A DNA stretch of 40,504 nucleotides, from the NCBI GenBank assembly GCA_017477245.1, contig JAFUWY010000032.1, positions 1 to 40,504 of the forward strand, given 5' to 3'. The stretch comes from Bacteroidales bacterium. GTDB taxonomy: Bacteria; Bacteroidota; Bacteroidia; Bacteroidales; UBA932. The translations under genes and the position numbers were made by a program. Positions within the stretch are counted from its first letter, which is position 1. Each line of letters starts with the position of its first letter. Below, piece by piece: positions 16,793-25,667 of the stretch. The notes beneath the pieces are model-generated. The model ran no database searches. It was not told the origin of the DNA and saw only the letters and a list, made by a program, of their open reading frames with translations.

Positions 16793-19162
16793 TTAGAAGC
16801 GTAAAGTGATATGTCCGAGTACGGTGAGCGGCGCCACGGGGATGAAGCCGATCTGGTAGTAGCGGTTGCCCTCCGGGTGTCCGTAGCTGTCACAGATGGC
16901 GCTATAGACCCAGCCGCTCTGCGCCACGCGGGCGGAGAAGACGTTGTTGAAGTCCACGCCCAGGTCGACCTCCTTCACGGCCCTGCCCGGCTTGAACGTA
17001 TAGCCGAGACTGAAGTCGGAGAGGCTGTAGGCGGGCAGCGAACGGTCCATGTTCTCGCTGTTGTCCAGGTACATGCGGCTGACGTAGCCGGTGTGCCACA
17101 CGGCGCGGAAGCCGCCGAAGTGCAGGTTCACGAAACCGTTCAGGATCGCGGAAGGCGAGAAGGCCAGGGCCTTGTCGTCGTAGTGAAGCACGCGCTCGCC
17201 GTTGTCCCAATCCTCGACGTGCTCGTCGAAGTCCAGCAGGCGGTTGCGGCTCAGGGCGGCATTGCCCTCGATGGTCAGCCAGCGGGTGATGTCCCAGCCG
17301 GCGGTGAGCTCGGCGCCCATGCGGTAGGAGTCGGGGATGTTGGTCGTCAGCGCCTCGCCGATGTCGCTTAGCTCGCCGGTCTGGACCAGCTGGTCCCGGT
17401 AGCGCATGTAGTAGAGGTTCACGCCGGCGTGCAGGCGGTGGCCCTCAAACTGGTAGCCCGCCTCCCAGTCCAGCAGGCGCTCGGCGCGCGGGGCGGGGTA
17501 CCTGCCGTTGTCGGTGAAGTTGTTGCGCTCCGGCTCGCGGTGGCTCATGGCGAAGGACGCGTAGGCGCGGTGGCCGCCGCGGCTGAAGTTGATACCCGCC
17601 TTGGGGTTGAAGAAATGATACCGGACGTCGACGTCCAGCATGTGCTTGCTGGCGGTGCCGTCGCCGTTGTCGATATATTTGTCGTTGTAGCCGTCGGTCT
17701 GGTAGTGGACGTGGCGGTACTGCAGGTCGCCGAAGACGCTCCAGGCGTCGGACAGGGCGTAGGAGGCGCGGGCGAAGGCGCTGGCATCCAGCTTGGCGGC
17801 GTCGGAGTCATAGTATTTGTAATCCCCGGCGGCGCGCAGGCGGGCGTCCAGCTCGTCGTTGCCGATGTAGGTCAGGTAGCCGAAATGGTTGCCCTGGAAC
17901 TGCTGGACGGACAGGCCGCCGACGGCGTCCCAGTTGCCGTGCCGGTAGGTCAGGTTGGCCACGGCGCCGTAGGTGTCCTGGTCGAGTCCTTTCTGGCGGA
18001 CGAAGTCGCTGCGCTTCACGGTGCCTCCGGAGGCGTCCGTGAAGTTGGAGATGCCGTATTTGACCAGCTTGTTCTGATAGCGGAACTCGTCATAGTAGCC
18101 GTAGCCGGCCGTGTAGTGGGCGGAGACGGAGAGCTTCCAGAAGTAGCCCAGGTCGGCGGCGAGGTTGAGGATGTGGTGGGCCTGGCGGAAGTTGTCCGTG
18201 GTGCGGGGCCAGTAGGAGCCGTCCTTCATCCGGTAGCGCTCCAGGGTGTACTTGCTGCCGTCGATGAGCAGCTGCTCGTACAGGGAGTTATAGAGGCCGA
18301 GTCCGGCGTCGTACAGGTCGGCATAGGTGTGGATGCCGGTATGCTCGCCGTAGGTGCCGTCCATCAGGGAGAGGTCGTCGTTGCCGGCCGTGACGCCGTT
18401 CCAGGCCTGTCCCGTTTTCTCGAAGTTGCCGATGAGCTTGTAGGAGAGCTTCCAGCTGCGGCCCAGCCAGGTCAGTCCGCCGTAGTAGCTGCCCGAGCGG
18501 CCGTCGGTGCCGGGGAGGTAGCCTTCGGTCGTGGTCTGGCGCAGGGCACCCTCGATGATCAGGTGGTTCCACAGCAGGCCCGAGGAGACGCTTCCGCCCC
18601 AGTTGACGGTGTTGTAGGAGCCGTAGGAGAGGGAGTACTCTGCCGAAGGGGTGAGCGAGGGGGCCTTGGTGCCGAGGGCGATGGTGCCGCCGAAGGCGCC
18701 GTCACCGTTGGTCGAGGCGCCCACGCCGCGCTGGATCTGCACGCTGCCCATCAGGGCGCCGTAGGAGTTCATGTTGGCCCAGAAGACCGTCTGGTCTTCC
18801 GGCGAATTGAGGGGCACGCCGTCGAGCGTGACATTGATGCGGGAGCCGCCGGCGCCGCGGATGCGCATGTAGGAGGTGCCGGTGCCCACGCCGTTCTCGC
18901 TCCAGGAGATGATGCCCGGCGTGCGGGCGAAGAGCCTCGGCAGTTCGATGCCGGTGGTTGAGAAGTCCTGCAGTTCGCGGCGGCCTATGTTGGCCACGGC
19001 GAAGGGGGCGTTCTTGGTGGCGCGCACGGCGCCGATGACGACCTCCTGCAGCTGTTCGACCGAGAGGGAATCTTCCTGCGGGACCTGGGCCGCCGCAGGC
19101 GCGATGGCGCCGCCGGCAAGCAGACAGGCCAGCAGGGCGGCGTTCAACAGATGTTTGGACAT
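16793..19162 (-). CDS. TonB-dependent outer membrane receptor for thiamine (riboswitch-controlled)
   Basis: This 789-residue protein has a signal peptide (about residues 1-26), a TonB-box-like strand LQEVVIGAV (about 39-47), a plug domain (about 50-170; TPGIISWSENGVGTGTSY, LDGVPLNSPEDQ) and a beta-barrel ending TVLGHITLRF. It is the first gene after a TPP riboswitch and is followed by pnuT, so it probably imports thiamine or thiamine phosphates across the outer membrane. A SusD partner and an N-terminal carboxypeptidase-like domain are absent, as expected for vitamin receptors. Confidence 0.88.
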   Translation of the reverse strand: MSKHLLNAALLACLLAGGAIAPAAAQVPQEDSLSVEQLQEVVIGAVRATKNAPFAVANIGRRELQDFSTTGIELPRLFARTPGIISWSENGVGTGTSYMRIRGAGGSRINVTLDGVPLNSPEDQTVFWANMNSYGALMGSVQIQRGVGASTNGDGAFGGTIALGTKAPSLTPSAEYSLSYGSYNTVNWGGSVSSGLLWNHLIIEGALRQTTTEGYLPGTDGRSGSYYGGLTWLGRSWKLSYKLIGNFEKTGQAWNGVTAGNDDLSLMDGTYGEHTGIHTYADLYDAGLGLYNSLYEQLLIDGSKYTLERYRMKDGSYWPRTTDNFRQAHHILNLAADLGYFWKLSVSAHYTAGYGYYDEFRYQNKLVKYGISNFTDASGGTVKRSDFVRQKGLDQDTYGAVANLTYRHGNWDAVGGLSVQQFQGNHFGYLTYIGNDELDARLRAAGDYKYYDSDAAKLDASAFARASYALSDAWSVFGDLQYRHVHYQTDGYNDKYIDNGDGTASKHMLDVDVRYHFFNPKAGINFSRGGHRAYASFAMSHREPERNNFTDNGRYPAPRAERLLDWEAGYQFEGHRLHAGVNLYYMRYRDQLVQTGELSDIGEALTTNIPDSYRMGAELTAGWDITRWLTIEGNAALSRNRLLDFDEHVEDWDNGERVLHYDDKALAFSPSAILNGFVNLHFGGFRAVWHTGYVSRMYLDNSENMDRSLPAYSLSDFSLGYTFKPGRAVKEVDLGVDFNNVFSARVAQSGWVYSAICDSYGHPEGNRYYQIGFIPVAPLTVLGHITLRF

Positions 19163-19216
19163 AAAGAAACCTTAATTGTAAATAATTATACAATAAGGGG
19201 AAGTGGGAAGATAACG

Positions 19217-19294
19217 TTTCCTACGCGGGCATTACCCCGATCAGGTATGAGGGTATCATCTCAGCCTCGGCCGCACCGGCCTCAGCACCCCTTA
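19217..19294 (-). ncRNA. TPP (THI-element) riboswitch
   Basis: On the minus strand the sequence reads AGGGGTGCTGAGGCCGGTGC, then GGCTGAGATGATACCC, then ACCTGATCGGGGTAATGCC and GCGTAGGAA. These are the conserved blocks of the thiamine pyrophosphate aptamer: the CUGAGA pyrimidine-sensor element, the ACCUGAU segment and the 3' closing GCGUAGGAA. It lies about 55 nt upstream of the receptor gene. The gap contains a weak stem (CTTATTGTA...TACAATTAAG) near the start codon but no U-tailed terminator, so control is probably at translation initiation. Confidence 0.95.
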
Positions 19295-19315
19295 GCCCGC
19301 ATTTTGCGAGCCGCC

Positions 19316-19348
19316 GCAAAGTTAGCACATTCGTGCTAACTTTGCAAA
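19316..19348 (-). promoter_or_regulatory. Palindromic promoter of the thiamine operon
   Basis: A perfect 13-bp inverted repeat, GCAAAGTTAGCAC / GTGCTAACTTTGC with a 4-nt centre, occupies 19316-19345. On the minus strand it supplies TAACTTTG (19324-19317) as -7 element, and TTTG (19348-19345) lies 20 nt upstream, a full promoter match leading into the riboswitch. Because of the symmetry the plus strand also carries TAACTTTG. Confidence 0.65.
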
Positions 19349-19359
19349 TGCTTTTATCA

Positions 19360-19379
19360 CCGGGGGGCGTTCCCCCCGG
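19360..19379. repeat. GC-rich hairpin
   Basis: CCGGGGGG and CCCCCCGG form a perfect 8-bp stem around CGTT. It lies between the 3' end of the TerB-DnaJ gene and the thiamine promoter. No U-run follows on either strand, so it would be only a weak terminator, possibly factor-dependent. Confidence 0.45.
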
Positions 19380-19441
19380 ACCCCCTGCGTCGCTGCGCTC
19401 CTGCCGTGCTGTTTTTTCAAATGCTCCTATGCCGCACGAAT

Positions 19442-20308
19442 CTAGTTCAGGCCGCGCTGCTTCTTGATGGTCTCGTAGGCCTCCTGGATCTTGCGGAACT
19501 TCTCCTCGGCGGCTTTCTGCACGTCAGGGCCGAGGGAGGCGACCTTGTCGGGGTGGTTCTTCATCGCCATGCGGCGGTAGGCGGCCTTGACTTCGTCGTC
19601 CGTGGCGGAAGGGGAGATCTCCAGCACGGCGTAGGCGGAGTCGGTGTCCTTGTAGAACATGGCGATCACGGAGGTGATGTCGGAAGCGTTGAGGCGGATG
19701 GCGGCGCCGGCCGCCTCCAGCACGGATTTCTCCTGCTTGCTGAAGTTGCCGTCCGCATTGGCGATGCCGGCGAGATAGTGGAAGAGCTGAAGGCGCTGGG
19801 AGTAGTTCATGTAGGTGGCGATCTGGCCGCCGACCTCGTAGAGGTTGACCTCCTTGCGGTTCAGCTCGTCCAGGATGCGCATGGCGTCGGACACGGCGGC
19901 GTCGCCGAAATTGTTGCGGATGAACTGACGGACGTACTCCAGTTCGGAGTCATGGACGCGGCCGTCCGCCTTGATGACGGCGGAGGAGAGAACGAGCAGG
20001 CTGATCATGAAGCTGTTGCGCTGCTCCGTGGCGGTGTAGCCGCGGCTGCCCGTCGTCTGGCGCCGGTAGGTCGTCCCGCCACCCGGGTATCCGCCGGCAT
20101 ACCCGCCGCGGCCGTACCCGCCGGACGAACTGCCCCCGCCCGGAAAACCGGAGGGGCCGTCCTGGTTGGTGAATGTGCCGCCTCCGATCTGCCTGAGGGT
20201 GTCCAGGCTGCTCTCGATGGCCGATCCCAGCAGGAATCCGAGCAGCGCCCCGATCGGGCCGCCGGATACCCAGCCAAAGAATCCCGTGATCCATTTCAAT
20301 GCTCCCAT
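19442..20308 (-). CDS. TerB domain and C-terminal J-domain protein (DjlA-like co-chaperone)
   Basis: This 288-residue protein has an N-terminal glycine-rich hydrophobic segment (about residues 8-30), a long Gly/Ser/Tyr linker, a TerB/DjlA-like helical domain (about 98-205, with VIKADGRVHDSELEYV and NADGNFSKQEKSVL acidic EF-like repeats) and a C-terminal J domain with the essential HPD motif (MKNHPDKV). DjlA-like proteins recruit DnaK to membranes. It has the same domain order as DjlA but the N-terminus resembles a short membrane anchor or glycine-zipper. It is monocistronic as far as can be seen. Confidence 0.85.
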   Translation of the reverse strand: MGALKWITGFFGWVSGGPIGALLGFLLGSAIESSLDTLRQIGGGTFTNQDGPSGFPGGGSSSGGYGRGGYAGGYPGGGTTYRRQTTGSRGYTATEQRNSFMISLLVLSSAVIKADGRVHDSELEYVRQFIRNNFGDAAVSDAMRILDELNRKEVNLYEVGGQIATYMNYSQRLQLFHYLAGIANADGNFSKQEKSVLEAAGAAIRLNASDITSVIAMFYKDTDSAYAVLEISPSATDDEVKAAYRRMAMKNHPDKVASLGPDVQKAAEEKFRKIQEAYETIKKQRGLN

Positions 20309-20399
20309 ATCTTATATGATTGTTCCGGCCATCCCTTCACAAATACCAGTCCACATGCCGGCGGGCTGACAAAATGTCGGAAAAGTCTCGCAAAAAGAT

Positions 20400-20407
20400 T
20401 ACATTTG
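20400..20407 (+). promoter_or_regulatory. -7 promoter element (TACATTTG)
   Basis: TACATTTG matches the Bacteroidota -7 element exactly and lies 8 nt before the ATG at 20416. This supports 20416 rather than the in-frame ATG at 20374 as the start. No clear TTTG is seen at the -33 position. Confidence 0.4.
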
Positions 20408-20415
20408 CGGATAGA

Positions 20416-20841
20416 ATGAGACGGTTTCTGTACACCCTGCTCCAATGCACCTGGGGCTTCCCGCAGACCCTGGCCGGGGCCGTGCTCTGGCTGGTGTTCG
20501 CCGGGAGCCGGCATTTCCGCTACCGCGAGGCCGTGGCCACGCAGTGGCCCCTGCGCGGCGGGATCTCCCTCGGCTTGTTCATCTTCGTCTCGGACACCAC
20601 GTTGTGTTACCACGAATACGGCCATACCCTCCAGTCGCTGATCCTCGGGCCGCTCTACCTGCCCTTCGTCGGCCTGCCGTCCCTGCTCTGGGCCGGATGC
20701 TACAGGCTCTTCCGCATCCGCCGTGCCTACGTCTCCGTCTACCCGGAGAACTGGGCCGAGCACCTGGGCCGCCCCTCCCTGCGCCTCGACCGGGTCAGCG
20801 GTGGCGCAGGGCGAGTTCGTGCTCCAGGTCGGCGAGGGTGA
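20416..20841 (+). CDS. Small membrane protein with HExxH motif (uncharacterised, Bacteroidota)
   Basis: This 141-residue protein begins MRRFLYTLLQCTWGFPQTL, and family members I recall from Bacteroidota start in the same place. It has a hydrophobic segment (about residues 10-28), a second around GISLGLFIFV, then CYHEYGHTLQSLILGPLYLP with the zinc-protease-like HEYGH. It could be a small membrane metalloprotease, but no third zinc ligand is evident and no function is established. The start at 20416 is favoured by the promoter element. The last 47 bp overlap the end of the convergent hisIE gene, where the Arg/Gly-rich tail may not be native. Confidence 0.65.
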   Translation: MRRFLYTLLQCTWGFPQTLAGAVLWLVFAGSRHFRYREAVATQWPLRGGISLGLFIFVSDTTLCYHEYGHTLQSLILGPLYLPFVGLPSLLWAGCYRLFRIRRAYVSVYPENWAEHLGRPSLRLDRVSGGAGRVRAPGRRG

Positions 20842-21394
20842 CGCCTTGCTGCTCCAGCAGGACGAGCAGGTGGTAGACCAGGTCGGAGGCTTCGTAGACG
20901 AAGCGGTCGCGGTTGCCGTCCACGGCTTCGATCACGGTTTCTCCTGCTTCTTCGACCACCTTCTTGCCGATGACTTTCGGCCCCTTGATGAACAGTTTGG
21001 TCGTGTAGGATCCTTCCGGCATCTGCTCGTGGCGGTCCCGGACGACGGCCTGCAGGGCGCGGACGAAGCCTTCGTCCTCCGGCGTGTCGAAGCAGGCGGT
21101 CGTGCCGCGGTGGCAGGTGGGGCCGTCGGGTAGGGCCTGGATGAGCAGCGTGTCGGCGTCGCAATCGGCGTACATGTTCACGACGTGCAGGTAGTTGCCG
21201 CTGGTCTCTCCCTTGGTCCAGAGCGCCTGGCGGCTGCGTGACCAGAAGGTCACGCGCCCCTCGGCGACGGTCTTGTCGAAGGCCTCCCCGTTCATGTAGC
21301 CCAGCATCAGGACCTTCAGGGTCCGTGCGTCCTGGATGATCACCGGCAGCAGTCCGTCGCCGGTCTTGTCCAACTTGAAATCACTGAATTGCAT
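20795..21394 (-). CDS. hisIE: Phosphoribosyl-AMP cyclohydrolase / phosphoribosyl-ATP pyrophosphatase
   Basis: This 199-residue bifunctional enzyme carries out steps 2 and 3 of histidine synthesis. The HisI half (about residues 1-105) has LMLGYMNGEAF, FWSRSRQALWTKGETSGN and the zinc/metal ligands in DCDADTLL and CHRGTTACF. The HisE half (about 110-199) has SYTTKLFIKGPK and EEAGETVIEA. The start is at 21394 (MQFSDFKLD), which matches the family N-terminus; the open frame upstream runs into a fold-back repeat. It is the last gene of the his operon, separated from hisF by 144 bp. Confidence 0.93.
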   Translation of the reverse strand: MQFSDFKLDKTGDGLLPVIIQDARTLKVLMLGYMNGEAFDKTVAEGRVTFWSRSRQALWTKGETSGNYLHVVNMYADCDADTLLIQALPDGPTCHRGTTACFDTPEDEGFVRALQAVVRDRHEQMPEGSYTTKLFIKGPKVIGKKVVEEAGETVIEAVDGNRDRFVYEASDLVYHLLVLLEQQGVTLADLEHELALRHR

Positions 21395-21406
21395 ATCTGT
21401 CTTTTT

Positions 21407-21527
21407 GCGGAATGCCCCCCTGCCTCCGGATGCCGTCCTGCTGCGCAGGACCCCTCCCACTTCGTGGGCCCCTCCCTCTTACGATGCCGAGGGTGGCACG
21501 GGCACCGGAGGCAGGGGGGCATTCCGC
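21407..21527. repeat. Fold-back element within the his operon
   Basis: Arms of 23 bp (21407-21429 and 21505-21527) are perfect inverse complements, starting GCGGAATGCCCCCC. Between them are two internal hairpins, GTCCTG/CAGGAC (21435-21451) and CCCAC/GTGGG (21456-21468), and a third CCCTC/GAGGG pair. The whole would fold as a multi-branched structure. It fills most of the gap between hisF and hisIE, an unusual site inside an otherwise overlapping operon. Confidence 0.8.
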
Positions 21528-21538
21528 TATGATTGTGT

Positions 21539-22294
21539 TTAAACTCTGACATTGATTCCAGCATCCTTCAGAGCCCGTTTCAGCTCCGGGATGGGAATCT
21601 GCCCGTAGTGGAAGATGCTGGCGGCGAGGGCGGCGTCGGCGCGGCCTTCGGTCAGCACCCGCCGGATGTCCTCGATCGAGCCCGCGCCGCCCGAGGCGAT
21701 GACCGGGATGGTCAGCTCCTCGGAAAGGCGCGCGTAGACCGCATCGGCGTAGCCGGCGCGCGTGCCGTCGTGGTCCATCGAGGTGAAGAGGATCTCGCCG
21801 GCGCCGCGCTCCTGCGTCTGCCGGGCCCAGGCGAACAGCTCGAGGTCCGTGAGGCGGGACCCGCCATGGGTCGTGCACGTCCAGCGCCCGTCGATGCACT
21901 TGGCGTCGATCGCCACCACGACGAACTGGCTGCCGTACTTGTCCGCGATCCGGCTGATCAGCGTCGGGTCGGCGATGGCCGCGCTGTTGACGGAGATCTT
22001 GTCCGCGCCGGCGTCGAGCAGCCGCGCGGCATCCTCCGGCGTGCCGATGCCGCCGCCGACCGTGAAGGGGATGTCGATCCCGCGGGCGATCCGCCGGACC
22101 AGGTCCACGAACGTGCGGCGCTCCTCGCGCGAAGCGCTGATGTCGAGGTAGACCAGCTCGTCGGCGCCGTCGCGGGCGTACTGCACGCCCATCCCGACGG
22201 CGTCCCCGACCTCGCGGAGCCCCTCGAAATTGATGCCCTTGACGACCTGCCCGTCCTTTACATCGAGGCAGGGGATGATGCGTTTTGCGACCAT
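21539..22294 (-). CDS. hisF: Imidazole glycerol phosphate synthase, cyclase subunit
   Basis: This 251-residue TIM barrel starts MVAKRIIPCLDVKDGQVVKG, with the catalytic Asp (about residue 11) and lysines of HisF. The second catalytic Asp region and the phosphate-binding loops TVGGGI and IASGGAGS are present. With HisH it converts PRFAR to imidazole glycerol phosphate and AICAR. The start overlaps the end of hisA by 37 bp, suggesting translational coupling. Confidence 0.95.
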   Translation of the reverse strand: MVAKRIIPCLDVKDGQVVKGINFEGLREVGDAVGMGVQYARDGADELVYLDISASREERRTFVDLVRRIARGIDIPFTVGGGIGTPEDAARLLDAGADKISVNSAAIADPTLISRIADKYGSQFVVVAIDAKCIDGRWTCTTHGGSRLTDLELFAWARQTQERGAGEILFTSMDHDGTRAGYADAVYARLSEELTIPVIASGGAGSIEDIRRVLTEGRADAALAASIFHYGQIPIPELKRALKDAGINVRV

Positions 22295-23001
22295 GAAGCG
22301 ATGTCTTGCAGGGTGATACGATGCTCATAAATGGCCTTGCCCACGATGACCTTGCGGAGTTTCAGGGCATCGAGCGTGCGGATGTCGGCCATGCCGCTGA
22401 TGCCGCCGCTGACCGTGAAGCTGACAGCCGGGAAAGCCCTTTGCAGGCGGACATACAGGTCCGAGGCCGGCCCCTGGAGCATCCCGTCCCGGGAGATCTC
22501 CGTGACGATGCACTCCTGCAGCCCGTGGGGCAGGAAGCGGCCCACCAGGTCTTCGATCCCCAGCGGCGAGGAATCCTGCCAGCCGCTTACGGCGATGCGC
22601 CCGTCCCGCACGTCCGCGCCGAGGATCATCCGCGCCCCGTACCGGGTCAGCCATTCTTCGAAATGGGTAGGCTGCAGGGCCGCGACGCTGCCCACGATGG
22701 CGTGCGTCGCGCCGGCGTCGAAGACGCCCTGCAGCGCGTCTTTGCTGCCGATCCCGCCGCCCCATTCCAGTTCGCACGACACGGCGGAGGCGATGGACTC
22801 CAGTGTGCGCAGGTTGCAGGGCCGGCCGGCCTTGGCGCCGTCCAGGTCCACGAGGTGGATGCGCTCCACGCCGCAGTCGGCATAGCTGCGCGCCACGTCG
22901 GCGGGGCTGCCGTCATAGACTTTCTTCTGCAGGTAGTCGCCCTGGGTCAGGCGCACACAGCGCCCGTCGATCAGGTCGATGGCAGGGATGATGCGGATCA
23001 T
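22258..23001 (-). CDS. hisA: ProFAR isomerase
   Basis: This 247-residue TIM barrel begins [20 protein letters not shown], with the catalytic Asp (about residue 8), and later has the second active-site region ISRDGML and phosphate-binding VSGGISGM. It isomerises ProFAR to PRFAR. The start overlaps the hisH stop as ATGA. The last ten or so residues (SQNASSPASM) are read from DNA overlapping hisF, slightly beyond the usual family end. Confidence 0.94.
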   Translation of the reverse strand: MIRIIPAIDLIDGRCVRLTQGDYLQKKVYDGSPADVARSYADCGVERIHLVDLDGAKAGRPCNLRTLESIASAVSCELEWGGGIGSKDALQGVFDAGATHAIVGSVAALQPTHFEEWLTRYGARMILGADVRDGRIAVSGWQDSSPLGIEDLVGRFLPHGLQECIVTEISRDGMLQGPASDLYVRLQRAFPAVSFTVSGGISGMADIRTLDALKLRKVIVGKAIYEHRITLQDIASWSQNASSPASM

Positions 23002-23585
23002 AATGCGAGGAAGTTTTGGAGAATGGCCGCTCCCACGGAGCCGCTCTTCTCGGGGTGGAACTGGGTGCCGTAGAAATTCTCATACTTGAGGGCCGCGCTG
23101 AACAGCTGGTCCCCGTGGCGGCAGGTCGCGATGGTGTCGGGACCCGTCCCGGCGTAGTAGGAGTGCACGAAATAAACGAAACTCCCGCCCGGCAGGCCCT
23201 TGAAGAGCTTGCTGTCAAGGTTGCCGATGGCATTCCACCCCATGTGGGGGACCTTGGCGTCGGGGGTTTCGGAGAAGCGGCGCACATGGGCGTCGAACAG
23301 GCCCAGGCCCTGCACGGGGCCCTCCTCGGAGTCGCGGCACATCAGCTGCATACCCACGCAGATGCCCAGCACGGGGCGGCGCAGGCTCTTCACGAGCTCG
23401 CAGAGGCCGCGCCCGCGCAGGTTCTCCATGGCCCGGGCGGCGTTGCCCACGCCGGGCAGGATGACCTTGTCGGCCGCGAGGATCCGCGCCGGGTCTGCGG
23501 TGAGTTCATATTCGGCGCCGAGGCGCTCCAGGGCGTTGCCGACCGAACGGATGTTGCCGGCGTCGTAGTCGATGATGGCGATCAT
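22998..23585 (-). CDS. hisH: Imidazole glycerol phosphate synthase, glutamine amidotransferase subunit
   Basis: This 195-residue class I amidotransferase begins [15 protein letters not shown] and has the nucleophile motif GICVGMQLM (Cys about residue 76) and FHPEKSG with the catalytic His and Glu (about 177-179). It delivers ammonia from glutamine to HisF. The start is at 23585, where ATGA overlaps the hisB stop; longer frames upstream are not HisH-like. Confidence 0.95.
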   Translation of the reverse strand: MIAIIDYDAGNIRSVGNALERLGAEYELTADPARILAADKVILPGVGNAARAMENLRGRGLCELVKSLRRPVLGICVGMQLMCRDSEEGPVQGLGLFDAHVRRFSETPDAKVPHMGWNAIGNLDSKLFKGLPGGSFVYFVHSYYAGTGPDTIATCRHGDQLFSAALKYENFYGTQFHPEKSGSVGAAILQNFLAL

Positions 23586-24640
23586 AGCAGTCCTTTGCTG
23601 GAAGGGAGGTCGTAGCTGAACACGTCGCGCCGCACCGCCTGCTTCAGGCAGCGGGCGAACGCCTTGAAGATGCCCTCGGCGAGGTGGTGGTTGTTCTCGC
23701 CGCGGGCCTGGATGTAAAGGTTGGCGCGCATGGCGTCGGACAGGGACTTGAAGAAATGCCGGAACATCTCCGTCGGCGTGTCGCCCACGTACTCGCGGGT
23801 GAACTGCGCGTCCCAGACGAGCTCGCTCCGGCCGCCGAAGTCCAGCAGGACGATCGCGCGGCTCTCGTCCATCGGCAGGGCGAAGCCGTAGCGGTCGATG
23901 CCGCGCTTGTCGCCCAGGGCCTCGCGCAGGGCTTCGCCCAGGGCGATGCCCACGTCTTCCATGGTGTGGTGCTCGTCCACCTCCAGGTCTCCTTTGCACT
24001 TGATTTCCAGGGCGATGCCGCCGTGGTGGATGAGCTGCGTGAGCATGTGGTCGAAGAACTTCAGGCCGGTGTCCACGCCCGACGGGCCCCGGCCGTCCAG
24101 GTCCACGCGGACGTAGATGTCGGTCTCGGCGGTCTTGCGCGCGACCACGGCGCTGCGCTCGGTGCTGCGGATGGTCTCGGCGATCTGCGCCCAGTCCAGT
24201 TCGCCCACGAGCAGTGCCTTCGCGCCGAGGTTCTCGGCCAGCCGGCGGTCGGTCTCGCGGTCCCCGATCACCCAGCACGCGGCCAGGTCGTAGGAGCCGT
24301 CGAGGTACTTGCCGAACATGCCCGTGCCGGGCTTGCGGTTGGGAGAATGCTCCTCCGGCATCGAAGGGTCGATGAGGATGTCGTCGAAGCGGATGCCCTC
24401 GCCCTCGAGGGTCTTCAGCAGCAGGTTCTGGGCGGGCCAGAAGGTCGCTTCGGGGAAGGAAGGGGTGCCGAGCCCGTCCTGGTTGGAGGCCATCACGAGC
24501 TCGTAGCCCAGGCCCGTGAGGGCCCGCAGGCCCGAGATCGCCCCGGGCACGAATTCGACCTTGTCGAGCGCGTCGATCTGCTCGTCGGCGGGCTCGCGCA
24601 GCAGGGTGCCGTCCCTATCGATGAATATCGCCTTTTTCAT
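23582..24640 (-). CDS. hisB: Bifunctional histidinol-phosphatase / imidazoleglycerol-phosphate dehydratase
   Basis: This 352-residue protein begins [14 protein letters not shown], the HAD-phosphatase motif, and has the HAD zinc/metal loop region near [12 protein letters not shown] (about residue 100). From about residue 165 the dehydratase follows, with [15 protein letters not shown] and [11 protein letters not shown] providing the paired metal-binding histidines. The start at 24640 was chosen because it gives the family N-terminus; it overlaps hisC by 26 bp. Confidence 0.94.
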   Translation of the reverse strand: MKKAIFIDRDGTLLREPADEQIDALDKVEFVPGAISGLRALTGLGYELVMASNQDGLGTPSFPEATFWPAQNLLLKTLEGEGIRFDDILIDPSMPEEHSPNRKPGTGMFGKYLDGSYDLAACWVIGDRETDRRLAENLGAKALLVGELDWAQIAETIRSTERSAVVARKTAETDIYVRVDLDGRGPSGVDTGLKFFDHMLTQLIHHGGIALEIKCKGDLEVDEHHTMEDVGIALGEALREALGDKRGIDRYGFALPMDESRAIVLLDFGGRSELVWDAQFTREYVGDTPTEMFRHFFKSLSDAMRANLYIQARGENNHHLAEGIFKAFARCLKQAVRRDVFSYDLPSSKGLL

Positions 24641-25667
24641 ATCGGTCCAATGATGCGAGTAGTTTGTCGTTCTCGGACGGGAGTCCGATGGTGATGCGCA
24701 GGCATCCCGCGCAGCCCCGCACGCGGGTGCGGTTGCGCACGATGATGCCGTCGGCGAGCAGGTGCGCGTAGAGCGCGTCGGCGTCGTCCACCTGCACGAG
24801 CAGGAAATTGGCGTCGCTCGGCCAGACGCGGCGCACGAAGCCATAGGCGGGCAGCGCCGCGGCCACGCGCCCGCGCTGCGCCACGGTTTCGGCGACCTTC
24901 GCCTCGACCGGCTGCTTCAGCGCCTGGGACACCAGGTCCAGGGCTGCCTGGTTGATGTTGTAGGGATACTTGACCATCGACATCAGCCGGATGACGTAAG
25001 CGTCGGCGAAGGCCATGCCGAGCCGCAGGCCCGCCAGGCCGTAAGCCTTGGACAGGGTCTGCAGGACGATCAGGTTGGGGTACTCCAGCACCTTGGCGCG
25101 CAGGCTGCCTTTCGCGCTGAAATCGGCGTAAGCCTCGTCCAGTACCACGATGCCGGGGAAGCGGCGGATGATCTCCTCCAGCTCCGCAGGGTCGAAGGCG
25201 TTGCCGGACGGGTTGTTGGGGCTGCACAGGAACAGCAGCCGGGTGTGCGCGTCGCAGGCCGCGAGCAGCGCTTCGGCCGGCAGGCCGAAGTCCGCGCCGA
25301 GCGGCACGCTGCGCATCTGCACGTCGTTGATGTCGGCGGCCACGGCGTACATCCCGTAGCTCGGGGCGATGGCCACGGCGTTGTCGCGCCCCGGCGTGCA
25401 GAACACGCGGAAGCACAGGTCGATGGCCTCGTCGCTGCCGTTGCCGAGGAAGATGTTCTCCGCCGGCAGCCCCTTGATGGAGGAAAGCTGCGCCTTGAGG
25501 GTCTTCTGGTGCGGGTCGGGATAGCGGTTGTAGCCGGTGGGGTAGGGACTCTCGTTGGCATCGAGGAAGATGCCCAGCGGGCCCTGGTATTCGTCGCGCG
25601 CAGTGCTGTAGGGGCACAGGGCGCGGATGTTGGGGCGCACGAGCGCTTCGATGTCCTGCCTATTCAT
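24615..25667 (-). CDS. hisC: Histidinol-phosphate aminotransferase
   Basis: This 350-residue PLP enzyme of fold type I has the NPSGN motif ([11 protein letters not shown]), the DEAYADFS loop and the PLP lysine in [13 protein letters not shown], as expected for HisC. It converts imidazole acetol phosphate to histidinol phosphate. The start overlaps the end of hisD by 8 bp. Confidence 0.94.
   Translation of the reverse strand: MNRQDIEALVRPNIRALCPYSTARDEYQGPLGIFLDANESPYPTGYNRYPDPHQKTLKAQLSSIKGLPAENIFLGNGSDEAIDLCFRVFCTPGRDNAVAIAPSYGMYAVAADINDVQMRSVPLGADFGLPAEALLAACDAHTRLLFLCSPNNPSGNAFDPAELEEIIRRFPGIVVLDEAYADFSAKGSLRAKVLEYPNLIVLQTLSKAYGLAGLRLGMAFADAYVIRLMSMVKYPYNINQAALDLVSQALKQPVEAKVAETVAQRGRVAAALPAYGFVRRVWPSDANFLLVQVDDADALYAHLLADGIIVRNRTRVRGCAGCLRITIGLPSENDKLLASLDRYEKGDIHR

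Noticed and set aside
24640-24844. Extended N-terminus of HisB
   Set aside because: The added residues are an out-of-frame reading of hisC; the HAD motif begins directly after ATG 24640.
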